Assembly: GCF_008704395.1 (NCBI RefSeq)
Contig: NZ_CP023695.1
Coordinates: 5,332,001 to 5,396,000, forward strand
Source of the DNA: Streptomyces alboniger
Lineage (GTDB): Bacteria; Actinomycetota; Actinomycetes; Streptomycetales; Streptomycetaceae
Reading direction: 5' to 3'
Length of the DNA stretch: 64,000 bases
The notes below the pieces were generated by a model. It saw only the letters and a program-made list of their open reading frames with translations, was not told the DNA's origin and searched no databases. How positions within the stretch are numbered: the stretch's first letter is position 1; each line of letters opens with the position of its first letter. Positions 43,286 to 52,676 of this stretch are shown here, piece after piece. A program made the translations under genes and the position numbers.

Positions 43286-44131
43286 TTACAGCTCCACGTA
43301 CACCACCGCCGCGTCGTCATGCCGCTTGCCGCGCGGGAAGGCGAGGCGGTCGGGGTCGGCGTGTTCCAACTCCCGTACGCGGTCGAGCAGATGTTGCGGG
43401 CCCTCCTTGCGCAGCAGCGCGAAGCACTCGGGCCAGTCGCCCTCGCGGAAGGTCTCGACCCAGCGCGAGGCCCCGTCGGTGAGCGCCGCCACCGCCGTCA
43501 CGTCCGCGCGCGGCAGCTCACCGGTGATCGCGCGCAGGGCGGCAGAGGGGTCCGCCGCGGCCGTGAAGAAGCCGTTCTCGGCGTTGCGCAGGGCCTCGAC
43601 CGCCGCTCCGTACGCCCGGCCCGCCACCTCCCGCTCGGCCGAGCCGCGCGGCAGGGCGCGCACCTGGTCGCGCAGTGCCCGCGCGGCGGGCGGCAGTTCG
43701 GCCAGGCGCCGGTCGAGGACGGCGGTCACTCCGCCGCCGACGCCCGCGACGAGGAGCGCCGAGTCGGACAGGACCAGATGCTCGACGCGCTCGGCGTCCC
43801 ACCGCACGAGCACCACTGTTGCCTGAGGGGTGCGAGGGTGAGAAAGGTCACAGGTTGAACCATGCGCCTCGGCGGTACGCGCAATGGCGCCCGCCAGGAC
43901 CTCAGGGAGCGTCATATCCCGCCGCGAAACGGACAGTTCCCCCAGAGCGCCGCCGAGGCGCGCGGTGAACCAGGGGACGGAATGCAGACAGCCCACCGAT
44001 CCCTCGGGCGGCGTCACGCCGTCCAGGAGGACGAGCGATCCGCCCTGCCCGGACGCGGGAAGCGCGACGGAGGCGTAGTCCTCGTTGGGGCGTGCGGGGT
44101 CTCCGGGCTCAGTGGCGAGTTCGATACGCAT
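43286..44131 (-). CDS. PP2C-like protein phosphatase
   Basis: The 281-residue protein resembles PP2C phosphatases: an ARPNEDYASV start motif, LVLLDGVTPPEG in place of DGMGG, VEHLVLSDSALLVAG (the GDSR-like strand) and AALTDGASRW (the TDG metal site). Several metal Asp residues are therefore present but the canonical DGxGG motif is altered. ATG 44131; the longer frame to 44305 runs into the next promoter. It is divergent from the conservon and could act on it. Confidence 0.78.
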   Translation of the reverse strand: MRIELATEPGDPARPNEDYASVALPASGQGGSLVLLDGVTPPEGSVGCLHSVPWFTARLGGALGELSVSRRDMTLPEVLAGAIARTAEAHGSTCDLSHPRTPQATVVLVRWDAERVEHLVLSDSALLVAGVGGGVTAVLDRRLAELPPAARALRDQVRALPRGSAEREVAGRAYGAAVEALRNAENGFFTAAADPSAALRAITGELPRADVTAVAALTDGASRWVETFREGDWPECFALLRKEGPQHLLDRVRELEHADPDRLAFPRGKRHDDAAVVYVEL

Positions 44132-44490
44132 CCGGCCAGTCTGCCCGAGGCCCTCAAGGGGGCCGCCGGAAGTGGCGCGGGGGCGGCGGATCGGCCCGGG
44201 GTGGGGAAACGCGCGCCGGAATTCGACCGGAATGATCAACTCCGGTGGCGTGTGGCGGCGCATCCTGCCAAAGCCGGTCGGCGACGTCCAACCGGCGCAC
44301 CGCATATGCCCGACGCCGATAGCCTTGGGACTTGCCCGCCAACTCCCCGCCGATGTTCACTCCTTCGGGTGGCCAGGCAGGCGATGCGCGACCACCACTC
44401 ACCGGCACTGGAAGTGTCAGGTGCCGTAACCGGGGGCGCGCTCGTGTTGACGGATCGTCACCCGGGCCCAAGGGCAGACGAAAAACAGGA
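44132..44490. promoter_or_regulatory. Divergent region, PP2C-like gene and conservon
   Basis: This 359-bp gap holds no convincing gene. TGACG-GAT-CGTCA at 44448-44460 is an exact 5-3-5 palindrome containing TTGACG, about 30 bp upstream of the conservon kinase start. No clear -10 follows at standard spacing. Promoters for both sides are expected here. Confidence 0.4.
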
Positions 44491-47442
44491 ATGCGAGCAC
44501 CGGTGCAGAAGATGCGGCCTCGGCGTAAAGGCAAGCAGACGGCCCCGGAAGGGGCCACGCCGGGCGCGACCACCCCGACCGGCCGTGCGCCCGAGCGCAC
44601 GGCCACGGACCCTGCGGCGGGCCCCGTGGGCTCGGCGGCCCCGGCGGCCCCGGCAGGGGTGGACGCGGTTTCCGGGCGGGACGCGGTCTCCGGGCCGGAC
44701 GCCTCCGCCACACCCGACCCACCCGAGCCGTCCGCCGCGGCGGGGCCGGACGAGCCCGACATGACGCCCACACCCCCGGCCGGGGACTCCGCCAAGGCGG
44801 CCGCAGCGGCCGCCGCGGGCGTCAACAAGAAGCCCACCGCCCGCGTACGCAACCGGCTGATCGTCGCCGTCGCGGTCGTGGCCGCCGCGATCGCGGGAGC
44901 GGGCGCGCCCGCCATCGTCGCCGCGTCCGGCCGGCTCAACGACACCCAGAGCCTGGTGACCCTCGCCGAGCACACCCAGCAGGCGGTCTCCCTCGGGCAC
45001 TCGCTGGCCGACGAGCGCGACGAGGTCACCTCCTTCATCGCCGCCGGACGCCCCCAGGGCAAGGGCCTCTCCCAGAGCCGCAGCGCCCGCGTGGACCGCC
45101 AGATCGACGAGCTGCGCGGCGCCGACGCCCCCGCGGGGCTCCGCGGTGAGCTGGCCGACATCGCCGCCGTCCGCCGCTCCGCGCTCACCGGCAAGACCAC
45201 CGCCCTCGAAGCGCACGAGGCGTATACGAAGGTCATCACCGAACTCCACGGCCTCACCCGTGACCTGGCCGAGCAGCTGCCGCCCGAGGTCAACAGGGGC
45301 GCCCTCGCCCTCGCCGACCTCGACCACGCCGTCGAGCAGGCCGCCGCCGCCCGCGGGCTCCTCCTCGCCGCTCTCGCCGTGCCCCGCTCCACCACCCCCG
45401 GGACCGACCCCGTCACCGGCCTCCCGGCCACCGGCGCGGACGAGCCCCCGGCCGCGGGCAAGCGCCGCGACGGCCTCAGCGCAGCCGCCCAGCGGGCCCA
45501 CATCCGCGAGCTGGCCGCGCTCGCCGACTTCCGGGACGCCGCGGGCGAGTCCGACCGCACCACGTACGACTCGACCGTCACGGGCGCCGAGGTCACCGCC
45601 GCAGAGAAGTACCTCTCCCGGCTCACCGACCAGCCCACGCTCTCCGCCGCCGAGCTGAGCTACGACCGCAAGAAGCTCGACGCCGCCCTCTCCGCCCGCA
45701 TCGAGACGATGCGCGGCGCCGAGTCCGCGCTCGGCGTCGAGCGCACCAAGCGGCTCGCCCAGCTGCGCGACGACGACGTCACGGCGCTGGAGATCCGCGT
45801 CGCGCTCGTCGGCGTGCTGCTGCTCGTCGCGGTCGGCGTCACCATGGCGATGGCCCGCTCGCTGACCCGCCCGCTCGCCGTTCTGCGCCTGGGCTCCGCC
45901 CGCCTGGCGACCGAGCCCGCGCCCCAGGAGCCGATCCGCTTCACGGGCCGCGACGACGAGTTCGCCCAGGTCGTCCGCTCCGTCAACGCCCTGCACGGCC
46001 ACGCCGCCGCCCTCACCGAGCGCCTGGCCACGCTCGAAACGGACCGCAAGCACCTCATCGGCAAGCGCCGGACCATGGCCGACGAGCGCGACGCCCTGCG
46101 CGCCGAACTCGCCGAGGCATCCGTGCACTTGGAGCGCGTACGCCAGTCCATCCACGGCACCTTCGTCAATCTGGCCCTGCGCACCCTCGGCCTGGTCGAG
46201 CGCCAGCTCGCCGTGATCGAGAACCTGGAGGACCGCGAGCAGGACCCCGACCGGCTCGCCACGCTCTTCAAGCTCGACCACCTCGCCACGGTCATGCGCC
46301 GCCACAGCGAGAACCTCCTGGTCCTCGCGGGGGCCGAACACGGCCACCAGCACCCCGGCCCGGTCCCGCTCGTGGACGTCGTACGCGCCGCCGTCTCGGA
46401 GATCGAACGGTACGAGCGGGTGCGCATCGCCGCGCTGCCGCCGCACGCGCACATCGCGGGCTTCGCCGCGGACGACATCAGCCACCTCACCGCCGAACTC
46501 CTGGAGAACGCCACCTCGTTCTCCCCGCCCGACGCCTCCGTGGAGGTCTCCGGATGGCTCCTGGAGAGCGGCGAGGTCATGCTCTCCGTCCAGGACGAAG
46601 GCATCGGCGTCACCCAGGACCGCATGCGCGAGCTGAACGCCCGTCTCACGGACTTCGACCCCGACGACGCGTACGACCAGGAGAGCGGGGAGGGTCTCGG
46701 CCTCGGCCTCTACGTCGTCGCGCGGCTCGCGGCGCGGCACGGGGCCCGGGTGCGGCTGCGGGAGCAGAAGCAGGGCGGTGTCGCGGCGGTCGTGGTGCTG
46801 CCCGAGCCGATCCTGGCGGAGGCCCCCGCGTCGGCCACGGCGGTCACCCCGCCGCGAGCCGGTGAAACCCTGGTCCACCTGCCCGGATCGGAGGCGGAGG
46901 CCAACTCCAACGTCATCCCGGGGCGGTTGACCGGTGCACCCGGTGCCGACCAGGACCCGCTGATCGAGGCGGCGGAACGGACGCTGGAGACGGCCCTGCC
47001 GACGCCGGCGGAGGAGGAGCCCGCGCCTTCCGCCGAGACGACCATGGAGCTGACCGCGCCCGCCGCCCCGGAAGCGAAAACGGAAGCAAAAGCGGAGCCC
47101 GAGCCGGAGCCCGAGCCCGAGCCGAAGCCCGAACCCGACGTGGCCCCCGCGCCACCCAAGTGGGAGCGCGTCACCGACAAGGGGCTGCCCAAGCGCACCC
47201 CGAAGATCACTGCGCCCGTGGCCGCCGCGCCCAAGCAGCGCAGCGGTTCCGTGGATGCCGAAACGCTCCGCCGCCGCCTCGGCGGCTTCTACCAGGGCGC
47301 CCAGAGCGGCCGGCGGGACGTGGAAGCGGAACTCGCCGCCGAAACGGATCCGGCGGACCCGAAGGAAACGCAGCAAGGTAACGCAAAGAACGCAAAAGAC
47401 GCAGACGTAATGGGGGACTCAGTCGAGGAGGCAAGCAGTTGA
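44491..47442 (+). CDS. cvnA: Conservon sensor histidine kinase, nitrate/nitrite-sensing-domain type
   Basis: The roughly 983-residue membrane kinase has a disordered Pro/Ala-rich start, one hydrophobic segment near residue 130 (LIVAVAVVAAAIAGAGAP), and a large helical sensor of the nitrate- and nitrite-sensing (NIT) type. A second membrane segment (IRVALVGVLLLVAVGVTMAMA) and HAMP follow, then a HATPase domain with LTAELLENATSFSPPD, DEGIGV and GLGLGLYVV. A long acidic and Pro-rich tail closes it (EPEPEPEPKPEPD). The phospho-acceptor His of HisKA is not obvious, as is usual for conservons. ATG 44491; ATG 44512 is also possible. Confidence 0.9.
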   Translation: MRAPVQKMRPRRKGKQTAPEGATPGATTPTGRAPERTATDPAAGPVGSAAPAAPAGVDAVSGRDAVSGPDASATPDPPEPSAAAGPDEPDMTPTPPAGDSAKAAAAAAAGVNKKPTARVRNRLIVAVAVVAAAIAGAGAPAIVAASGRLNDTQSLVTLAEHTQQAVSLGHSLADERDEVTSFIAAGRPQGKGLSQSRSARVDRQIDELRGADAPAGLRGELADIAAVRRSALTGKTTALEAHEAYTKVITELHGLTRDLAEQLPPEVNRGALALADLDHAVEQAAAARGLLLAALAVPRSTTPGTDPVTGLPATGADEPPAAGKRRDGLSAAAQRAHIRELAALADFRDAAGESDRTTYDSTVTGAEVTAAEKYLSRLTDQPTLSAAELSYDRKKLDAALSARIETMRGAESALGVERTKRLAQLRDDDVTALEIRVALVGVLLLVAVGVTMAMARSLTRPLAVLRLGSARLATEPAPQEPIRFTGRDDEFAQVVRSVNALHGHAAALTERLATLETDRKHLIGKRRTMADERDALRAELAEASVHLERVRQSIHGTFVNLALRTLGLVERQLAVIENLEDREQDPDRLATLFKLDHLATVMRRHSENLLVLAGAEHGHQHPGPVPLVDVVRAAVSEIERYERVRIAALPPHAHIAGFAADDISHLTAELLENATSFSPPDASVEVSGWLLESGEVMLSVQDEGIGVTQDRMRELNARLTDFDPDDAYDQESGEGLGLGLYVVARLAARHGARVRLREQKQGGVAAVVVLPEPILAEAPASATAVTPPRAGETLVHLPGSEAEANSNVIPGRLTGAPGADQDPLIEAAERTLETALPTPAEEEPAPSAETTMELTAPAAPEAKTEAKAEPEPEPEPEPKPEPDVAPAPPKWERVTDKGLPKRTPKITAPVAAAPKQRSGSVDAETLRRRLGGFYQGAQSGRRDVEAELAAETDPADPKETQQGNAKNAKDADVMGDSVEEASS

Positions 47443-47948
47443 CTGCGCCCATGCGCACGCCCAGTTCTTCCGCCGGACCCGCCACGTACGGCCTGAGCAG
47501 TGAAGCCCGCAATCTGCACTGGCTGCTGACGAACCTCGTGGAGGAGGTGCCAGGGATCCTCTCCGTCGCGGTGGTCTCCTCCGACGGACTGCTGCTGCTC
47601 TCCTCCGATCCCGGGCGCAACGCCGAGCGTCCCGCCGCGAACCCCACGGGCCCCCGGGGTTCCAGCGCCGACCTCGCCACCATCGTCTCCGGACTCGGCT
47701 CCCTGACCATCGGCGCCGCCCGGCTGATGGACGGCGGTGGGGTCAAGCAGACCGTGGTCGCGATGGAGGAGGGCAGCCTCTTCGTCATGACGGTCAGCGA
47801 CGGCTCGCTGCTCGGCGTGCACGCCACCCCCGACTGCGACATGAGCGTCGTCGCGTACCACATGGCGCTCTTCGTCGGCCGCGCCGGGCACGTCCTCACC
47901 CCCGAACTCCGCAGCGAGCTGCGCAAGTCGATGGAGAGCGCCCGATGA
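47439..47948 (+). CDS. cvnB: Conservon roadblock/LC7 protein
   Basis: The 169-residue protein has the roadblock/LC7 fold: NLHWLLTNLVEEVPGILSVA, VVSSDGLLLLSSDPG, LFVMTVSDGSLLGVHA. It starts at TTG 47439, overlapping the kinase stop by 4 nt. Roadblock proteins regulate small GTPases, here the gene two places downstream. Confidence 0.93.
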   Translation: MTAPMRTPSSSAGPATYGLSSEARNLHWLLTNLVEEVPGILSVAVVSSDGLLLLSSDPGRNAERPAANPTGPRGSSADLATIVSGLGSLTIGAARLMDGGGVKQTVVAMEEGSLFVMTVSDGSLLGVHATPDCDMSVVAYHMALFVGRAGHVLTPELRSELRKSMESAR

Positions 47949-48364
47949 GCGGCAGCAGCCGTAAGGCCCCCAAACTGCCGCAGCGAGGCGGCGGCCGGAA
48001 GCCCGCTCGCGTACGCCCCTACTCGCTGACCGGCGGGCGGACCAGGTTCGGTCACGTCCTGCTCGTCGAGACGTTCGTGGCGAGCCACCCCGAGCTGGAA
48101 GCCGCCGAGGAGCGCCGCGAACTGCCCAAGGGCACCCTGTCGCGGGTCATGCCGGAGATGCGGGCGATCGTCGAGATCTGCCGGCGCATGCGCACGGTGG
48201 CGGAGATCGCGGCCCTCCTCAAGATCCCGCTCGGCGTGGTCCGCGTCCTGCTCAGCGACCTCGCCGACCAGGGAAAGATCCGCGTGTACGGAACGGGCCA
48301 CGGCCCGGGACAGCCCGACCGCGCACTGCTGGAAAGGGTGCTGAGTGGACTCCGCCGTCTCTGA
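47945..48364 (+). CDS. cvnC: Conservon DUF742 protein
   Basis: The 139-residue protein is DUF742: VRPYSLTGGRTRFGHVLLVETF and AEIAALLKIPLGVVRVLLSDLADQG, a winged helix-like part. It overlaps the roadblock gene (ATGA) and the GTPase gene (20 bp). Confidence 0.93.
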   Translation: MSGSSRKAPKLPQRGGGRKPARVRPYSLTGGRTRFGHVLLVETFVASHPELEAAEERRELPKGTLSRVMPEMRAIVEICRRMRTVAEIAALLKIPLGVVRVLLSDLADQGKIRVYGTGHGPGQPDRALLERVLSGLRRL

Positions 48365-48962
48365 ACTCCTCGCGAACGAGGGTCAGTTGCAGGCCTGGCA
48401 GACGGACAGGTCACGGGCCCCGATCGCCACGAAGATCGTGGTGGCCGGCGGCTTCGGCGTCGGCAAGACGACCCTGGTGACCGCCGTCTCCGAGATCACG
48501 CCCCTCCAGACGGAGGCGCTGATGACGCAGGCGAGCGCCGACACCGACGACCTGAGCGGGACACCCGGGAAGACGACCACCACGGTCGCCATGGACTTCG
48601 GCCGCATCACGCTCGACGACGACCTGGTGCTCTACCTCTTCGGCACGCCCGGTCAGCAGCGCTTCTGGTTCATGTGGGACGACCTGGTGCGCGGCGCGAT
48701 CGGCGCCGTCGTGCTCGCCGACACCCGCCGCCTCTCCGACTGCTTCCCGGCGCTCGACTACTTCGAGAGCTGCGGCCTGCCGTACATCGTGGCCGTCAAC
48801 CACTTCGACGGCAGCGAGAAGTTCGAGGTCCCCGATGTGCGCGAGGCGCTGACGGTGCCGCCGCACATACCCGTGCTGATCATGGACGCACGGCAGCGGA
48901 TCTCGGTCGTCGAATCGCTGCTCGCCCTGGTCGGCCACGCGCTCGACGTCACCCCTGAGTAA
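48345..48962 (+). CDS. cvnD: Conservon small GTPase
   Basis: The 205-residue protein is a Ras-like GTPase of the MglA/conservon type: P-loop GGFGVGKTTLV, a Thr-rich switch, DDDLVLYLFGTPGQQRFWFMWDD as G3, and AVNHFDG in place of NKxD. It starts at GTG 48345. The four proteins are thought to form a membrane-associated complex that works like a eukaryotic G-protein system. Confidence 0.93.
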   Translation: MDSAVSELLANEGQLQAWQTDRSRAPIATKIVVAGGFGVGKTTLVTAVSEITPLQTEALMTQASADTDDLSGTPGKTTTTVAMDFGRITLDDDLVLYLFGTPGQQRFWFMWDDLVRGAIGAVVLADTRRLSDCFPALDYFESCGLPYIVAVNHFDGSEKFEVPDVREALTVPPHIPVLIMDARQRISVVESLLALVGHALDVTPE

Positions 48963-48985
48963 GACCTGAGTAAGAGAAGGACCCC

Positions 48986-50224
48986 ATGCGGAAGATACTT
49001 GTCGTCGGAGCCGGACAGTCCGGGCTCCAGATCGCTCTCGGGCTCCAGGCGCAGGGATACGAGGTCACCCTGATGTCCAACCGCACGGCGGACGAGATCC
49101 GGTCCGGGCGGGTCATGTCCACCCAGTGCATGTTCGACACGGCGCTCCAGCACGAGCGCGACATCAAGGCGAACTTCTGGGAGTCCCAGGCCCCGAGGAT
49201 CGAGGGCCTCGGCGTCTCGGTCGCCGGCCCGGACTCCTCCCGCGTCATCGACTGGGTCGGCAAGCTCGACGGATACGCCCAGTCCGTCGACCAGCGCGTG
49301 AAGATGGCGGGCTGGATGGAGACGTTCGCCCAGCGCGGCGGCCAGCTGGTCATCCACGGCGCGGCGGTCTCCGACCTCGACTACTTCTCGCGCGCCTACG
49401 ACCTGGTGCTCGTCTCGGCGGGCAAGGGTGAACTCGTCTCGATGTTCGAGCGCGACGCGTCCCGCTCGCCGTTCACCGAGCCCCAGCGGGCCCTCTCGGT
49501 CGCCTACGTCCACGGGCTCGGCCCGCGCCCCGAGCACCCCGAGTTCGACGCGGTGCGCTGCAACCTCGTGCCCGGCGTCGGCGAGCTGTTCGTCATGCCG
49601 ACCCTCACCACGTCCGGCCGCGCGGACATCCTCTTCTGGGAGGGCATCCCCGGCGGCCCCCTCGACGTCTTCCAGGGCGTCAAGGACCCGAGCGAGCACC
49701 TGGCGCTGACGCTGGAGCTCCTGGAGAAGTTCCTGCCGTGGGAGTACGCGCGCGCCACGAAGGTCGAGCTGACCGACGCGGGCGGCACGCTCGCCGGGCG
49801 GTACGCCCCCACGGTCCGCAAGCCCGTCGGCCGGCTGCCCGGCGGGGGTGCCGTCCTCGGCGTCGCGGACGTCGTCGTCGCCAACGACCCGATCACCGGG
49901 CAGGGCTCCAACTCGGCGTCCAAGTGCGCCGCCTCGTACATCTCCTCCATCGTCGAGCACGGCGACAAGCCATTCGACGAGGCGTGGATGCAGTCGGCCT
50001 TCGACCGCTACTGGGACACCGCGCAATGGGTCACCAAGTGGACGAACGCGATGCTGGGCGCGCCGCCGGAGCACGTCCTGAACATCCTCGGCGCGGCGGG
50101 TCAGCTCCAGCCGGTCGCCGACCGGTTCGCGAACGGCTTCAACGACCCGTCCGACTTCGAGAACTTCTTCTACGACCCGGACAGGGCCGCCGCCTACCTG
50201 GACTCGGTCGCGTCCGGGGCCTGA
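48986..50224 (+). CDS. Styrene-monooxygenase-like FAD-dependent oxygenase
   Basis: The 412-residue flavoprotein begins with a dinucleotide-binding RKILVVGAGQSGLQIALGLQ and continues in the StyA (styrene/indole epoxidase) pattern (MSTQCMFDTALQHERD, ANDPITGQGSNSASKCAASY). Such oxygenases need FADH2 from a separate reductase, which is not encoded nearby. It lies 23 bp after the conservon GTPase in the same direction, so the conservon may regulate or scaffold it; several conservons carry a cytochrome P450 as the linked gene instead. Its 3' end overlaps the NlpC/P60 gene by 31 bp. Confidence 0.85.
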   Translation: MRKILVVGAGQSGLQIALGLQAQGYEVTLMSNRTADEIRSGRVMSTQCMFDTALQHERDIKANFWESQAPRIEGLGVSVAGPDSSRVIDWVGKLDGYAQSVDQRVKMAGWMETFAQRGGQLVIHGAAVSDLDYFSRAYDLVLVSAGKGELVSMFERDASRSPFTEPQRALSVAYVHGLGPRPEHPEFDAVRCNLVPGVGELFVMPTLTTSGRADILFWEGIPGGPLDVFQGVKDPSEHLALTLELLEKFLPWEYARATKVELTDAGGTLAGRYAPTVRKPVGRLPGGGAVLGVADVVVANDPITGQGSNSASKCAASYISSIVEHGDKPFDEAWMQSAFDRYWDTAQWVTKWTNAMLGAPPEHVLNILGAAGQLQPVADRFANGFNDPSDFENFFYDPDRAAAYLDSVASGA

Positions 50225-51354
50225 TCCCCGCTGTAGCCCAGGTCGCTGCCCGAGGTCGCCCCCTCGGGCAGCTTCGGCGGGAGGTACCCCCGCATCGGCC
50301 GGCCCCGGGGGTCGGGCCGCACCGCGCCGAGGACCGGGTTGGCCGCGATCGGCGACACCTTGATGCGGGCGCCGGGGCGTGGCGCGTGGACGACCCTCCC
50401 GTCACCCAGGTACAGCGCCACGTGCGTGGCCCGGGGGAAGTAGACGACGAGGTCGCCGGGGCGCAGCTGCGACAGCGGAACACGCCGCAGCTCGGCCCAC
50501 TGCTCCTGACTGGTGCGGGGGATCTCACGGCCCGCGCGCGCCCAGGCCCGGTACGTGAGCCCCGAGCAGTCGTACGCGTCCGGGCCCTCGGCGCCCCACT
50601 CGTAGGGCCGCCCGATCTGCCGCACCGCGAAGTCGAGGGCCCTGTCGCCCTGCCGTGAGGGCGCCCGTGCGGCCCGGCTGCCGCCGAGCGCGCCGGACGC
50701 CATGAACTCCCGCTGCGCCCTCGCCGTCCCTGCGTCCTCCGCCTCCCGCAGGGCGTCCAGCTGGTCCGGAGTCAGCGCGGAGAGCAGCTCCTGGACCTCC
50801 TTGAGCTGCCCGCCGACCTTGTCCCGCTGCTTCTTCTGCCGTGCCGCCAGGGCGGTCTGCGCGGCCAGCGCCTTCTTCGCCGCCCTGGCCAGCGCGTCCG
50901 CCCTCTGCTCGCCCTCGGCCAGGCGCTCCACGGTGGCGGCGCGGCCCGCGGCCACCCGCTGGATGACGTGGCCCTGGTCGAGGGCGCGCTGGGGGTCGCG
51001 GGCCAGCAGGAGGCGTACGTAGGGGGAGAGGCCGGCGGCGCCCTGGTACTGCTGGCGGGCGAAGCGGGCCGCGTCGCCCCGGCCGTCACGCACGGAGGCG
51101 CGGGCCCTCGCCAGCTTCTCGGCGAGGTCCTTGGACCTCGCGCGCTGCTCCTTCAGCTTCTCCTCGGTCGCGTTGTACGTCTCCGATGCCTCTTCGGTGG
51201 AGCGGTACAGACGCTGAAGGTCTGTCAGCAGCTCGGCCACGCGGCGGGTTTCTGGCCCCGGGGCCGCCTGGGCGGGGGGAGTGGTCGGTGCGGTCGCGCA
51301 CAGGGTGCCCAGGGCTGCGCCTGTGCAGGTCCAGCGGAGCAGCCTTTTTGACAC
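50194..51354 (-). CDS. NlpC/P60 peptidoglycan endopeptidase
   Basis: The 386-residue precursor has a signal peptide (AALGTLCATAPTTPPAQA), a long coiled-coil (about residues 40-220, Ala/Arg/Glu-rich) and a C-terminal NlpC/P60 domain with the catalytic Cys in YDCSGLTYRAW and His in ATHVALYLGDG. It cuts stem peptides in the cell wall, as RipA-like proteins do. It starts at ATG 51354. Because it converges with the flavoprotein gene, the last residues overlap. Confidence 0.92.
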   Translation of the reverse strand: MSKRLLRWTCTGAALGTLCATAPTTPPAQAAPGPETRRVAELLTDLQRLYRSTEEASETYNATEEKLKEQRARSKDLAEKLARARASVRDGRGDAARFARQQYQGAAGLSPYVRLLLARDPQRALDQGHVIQRVAAGRAATVERLAEGEQRADALARAAKKALAAQTALAARQKKQRDKVGGQLKEVQELLSALTPDQLDALREAEDAGTARAQREFMASGALGGSRAARAPSRQGDRALDFAVRQIGRPYEWGAEGPDAYDCSGLTYRAWARAGREIPRTSQEQWAELRRVPLSQLRPGDLVVYFPRATHVALYLGDGRVVHAPRPGARIKVSPIAANPVLGAVRPDPRGRPMRGYLPPKLPEGATSGSDLGYSGDQAPDATESR

Positions 51355-51516
51355 GACATCACCTCCGGGGCGCGGAGGCGCTTCCTCCGTGCACCCCGAG
51401 CATCGGGGGCCGGTGCGGGGTTCGCCTCCCGGCGGGGGCGGGCGGTGGAACGGGGGTCACTCGTCCAGGGGGTGGCGGCGTGGGGGGTTGCGTTGCATCA
51501 CTGCGGGTGCTTCGTG

Positions 51517-51556
51517 GCTGGTCGCGCAGTTCCCCGCGCTCCATACGGGGCGCTCC
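51517..51556. repeat. Dispersed intergenic repeat, copy 2
   Basis: Second copy of the element at 19866-19905, again with CAGTTCCCCGCGC and TACGGGGCGC, lying between two minus-strand genes. Confidence 0.6.
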
Positions 51557-51567
51557 TGGCGGGGCGC

Positions 51568-51843
51568 TCAGGATCTTGTCGGCTTCGACCAAGGCCACTT
51601 CAGGGCCGTGTCCTTTTCGCCCTCCGGGGCGTACTCGTACTGCCACCTCGGGGTGAGCGTGCGGCGCTTGGACGTCGTTGCTGCTGGTACGCGGCGGTAG
51701 ACCAGGACCGTCGGGGGGCCGCCCGCGTCGTCCGGTACGGGGACGCGGTAGGTCTTCGGGGGGTGGCCGGTCGGGCCCAGCAGGACCGGGAGGACGCGGC
51801 CGTCCAGGGGGCCACCCACGAAGGGGGTCTCTTCGCTCTTCAC
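51568..51843 (-). CDS. Conserved hypothetical protein, 91 residues
   Basis: The small protein starts [20 protein letters not shown] and has a short strand-rich body ([26 protein letters not shown]). No family name; it looks like conserved Streptomyces hypotheticals. It follows the TetR gene by 25 bp and is probably in that operon. Confidence 0.7.
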   Translation of the reverse strand: MKSEETPFVGGPLDGRVLPVLLGPTGHPPKTYRVPVPDDAGGPPTVLVYRRVPAATTSKRRTLTPRWQYEYAPEGEKDTALKWPWSKPTRS

Positions 51844-51868
51844 GGCACCAGTGTCACACCACGCGGCG

Positions 51869-52594
51869 TCACAGCAGGTGGGCCGCGTCGGCCACCACGG
51901 GCAGCACGCGCCGCGCGAGGCCGCCCACCGGGCCCTCCTGCCGCTCCAGGGCCAGCGCCCACCGCACGACCGCCGCCGTCTGCGGGTCGCGGCCGGCCGT
52001 CGTCACCAGGACCGCCATGAACTGCTCCACCAGCATGTCCCGCAGGTCGTCGAGCGGCGGCTGCTTCTCCTCGTCGAGCCAGATCAGCGAGGCGGCCTCC
52101 ACCGCCGTGATCCACATCCGTACCGTCATCCGCAGCCGCGGGCCCGGTTCCGGTACGTCCAGGTGGGCGAGGATGTGCTCGGCGGCGGCTCTGCGCACGC
52201 CGTCGACTATCGCGGTGGTCCGTGAGGTCTCCACCACGCTGCCGCCCTGGAGCAGCGCGCTGAATCCGGTGTCGTGCTCGTCGACGAAGGCCAGGTACCG
52301 GTCGAGCGCCCGGGAGAGCCGCTGGGTGAGCGGGCCGTCCGGTGGCTCGGCGAAGCACTGCTCCAGCTCGTCGGCGGCGGACCGCAGCGCGGCCTCGTAC
52401 AACTGCTGCTTGCCGCCGGGGAAGTAGCGGTACACGAGCGGCCGCGAGACGCCGGCGGCCTCGGCGACGTCGTCGAGGTTGACCTCCTCGGGCGCGCGGT
52501 GTGCGAAGAGGGAGAGCGCGGAGTCGAGCAGCTGCCGCCGCCGCGCCTCGACGCTCAGGCGGCGGTACGCACGCGTGCTGGCAGGCGAGGTCAT
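51869..52594 (-). CDS. TetR-family regulator
   Basis: The 241-residue protein has an N-terminal HTH ([33 protein letters not shown], tail [18 protein letters not shown]) and a helical ligand-binding half. It lies downstream of the AurF-like gene on the same strand and is probably cotranscribed with it. The divergent 169-bp gap between the two diiron genes is the likely site of action; around 53699-53722 it contains CTTA...TAAG arms. Confidence 0.9.
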   Translation of the reverse strand: MTSPASTRAYRRLSVEARRRQLLDSALSLFAHRAPEEVNLDDVAEAAGVSRPLVYRYFPGGKQQLYEAALRSAADELEQCFAEPPDGPLTQRLSRALDRYLAFVDEHDTGFSALLQGGSVVETSRTTAIVDGVRRAAAEHILAHLDVPEPGPRLRMTVRMWITAVEAASLIWLDEEKQPPLDDLRDMLVEQFMAVLVTTAGRDPQTAAVVRWALALERQEGPVGGLARRVLPVVADAAHLL

Positions 52595-52676
52595 GCCTCG
52601 CAGCGTAACTCGCCCCGCGCCCTTTCAGAGGCGGGAGGAACCGCGCGAGCAACCACACGCGGCCCGCAGCCAAGCG

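Noticed and set aside
51355..51450. Possible c-di-AMP riboswitch upstream of the NlpC/P60 gene
   Set aside because: Such riboswitches are common before these genes, but I could not place the conserved core convincingly in this leader.
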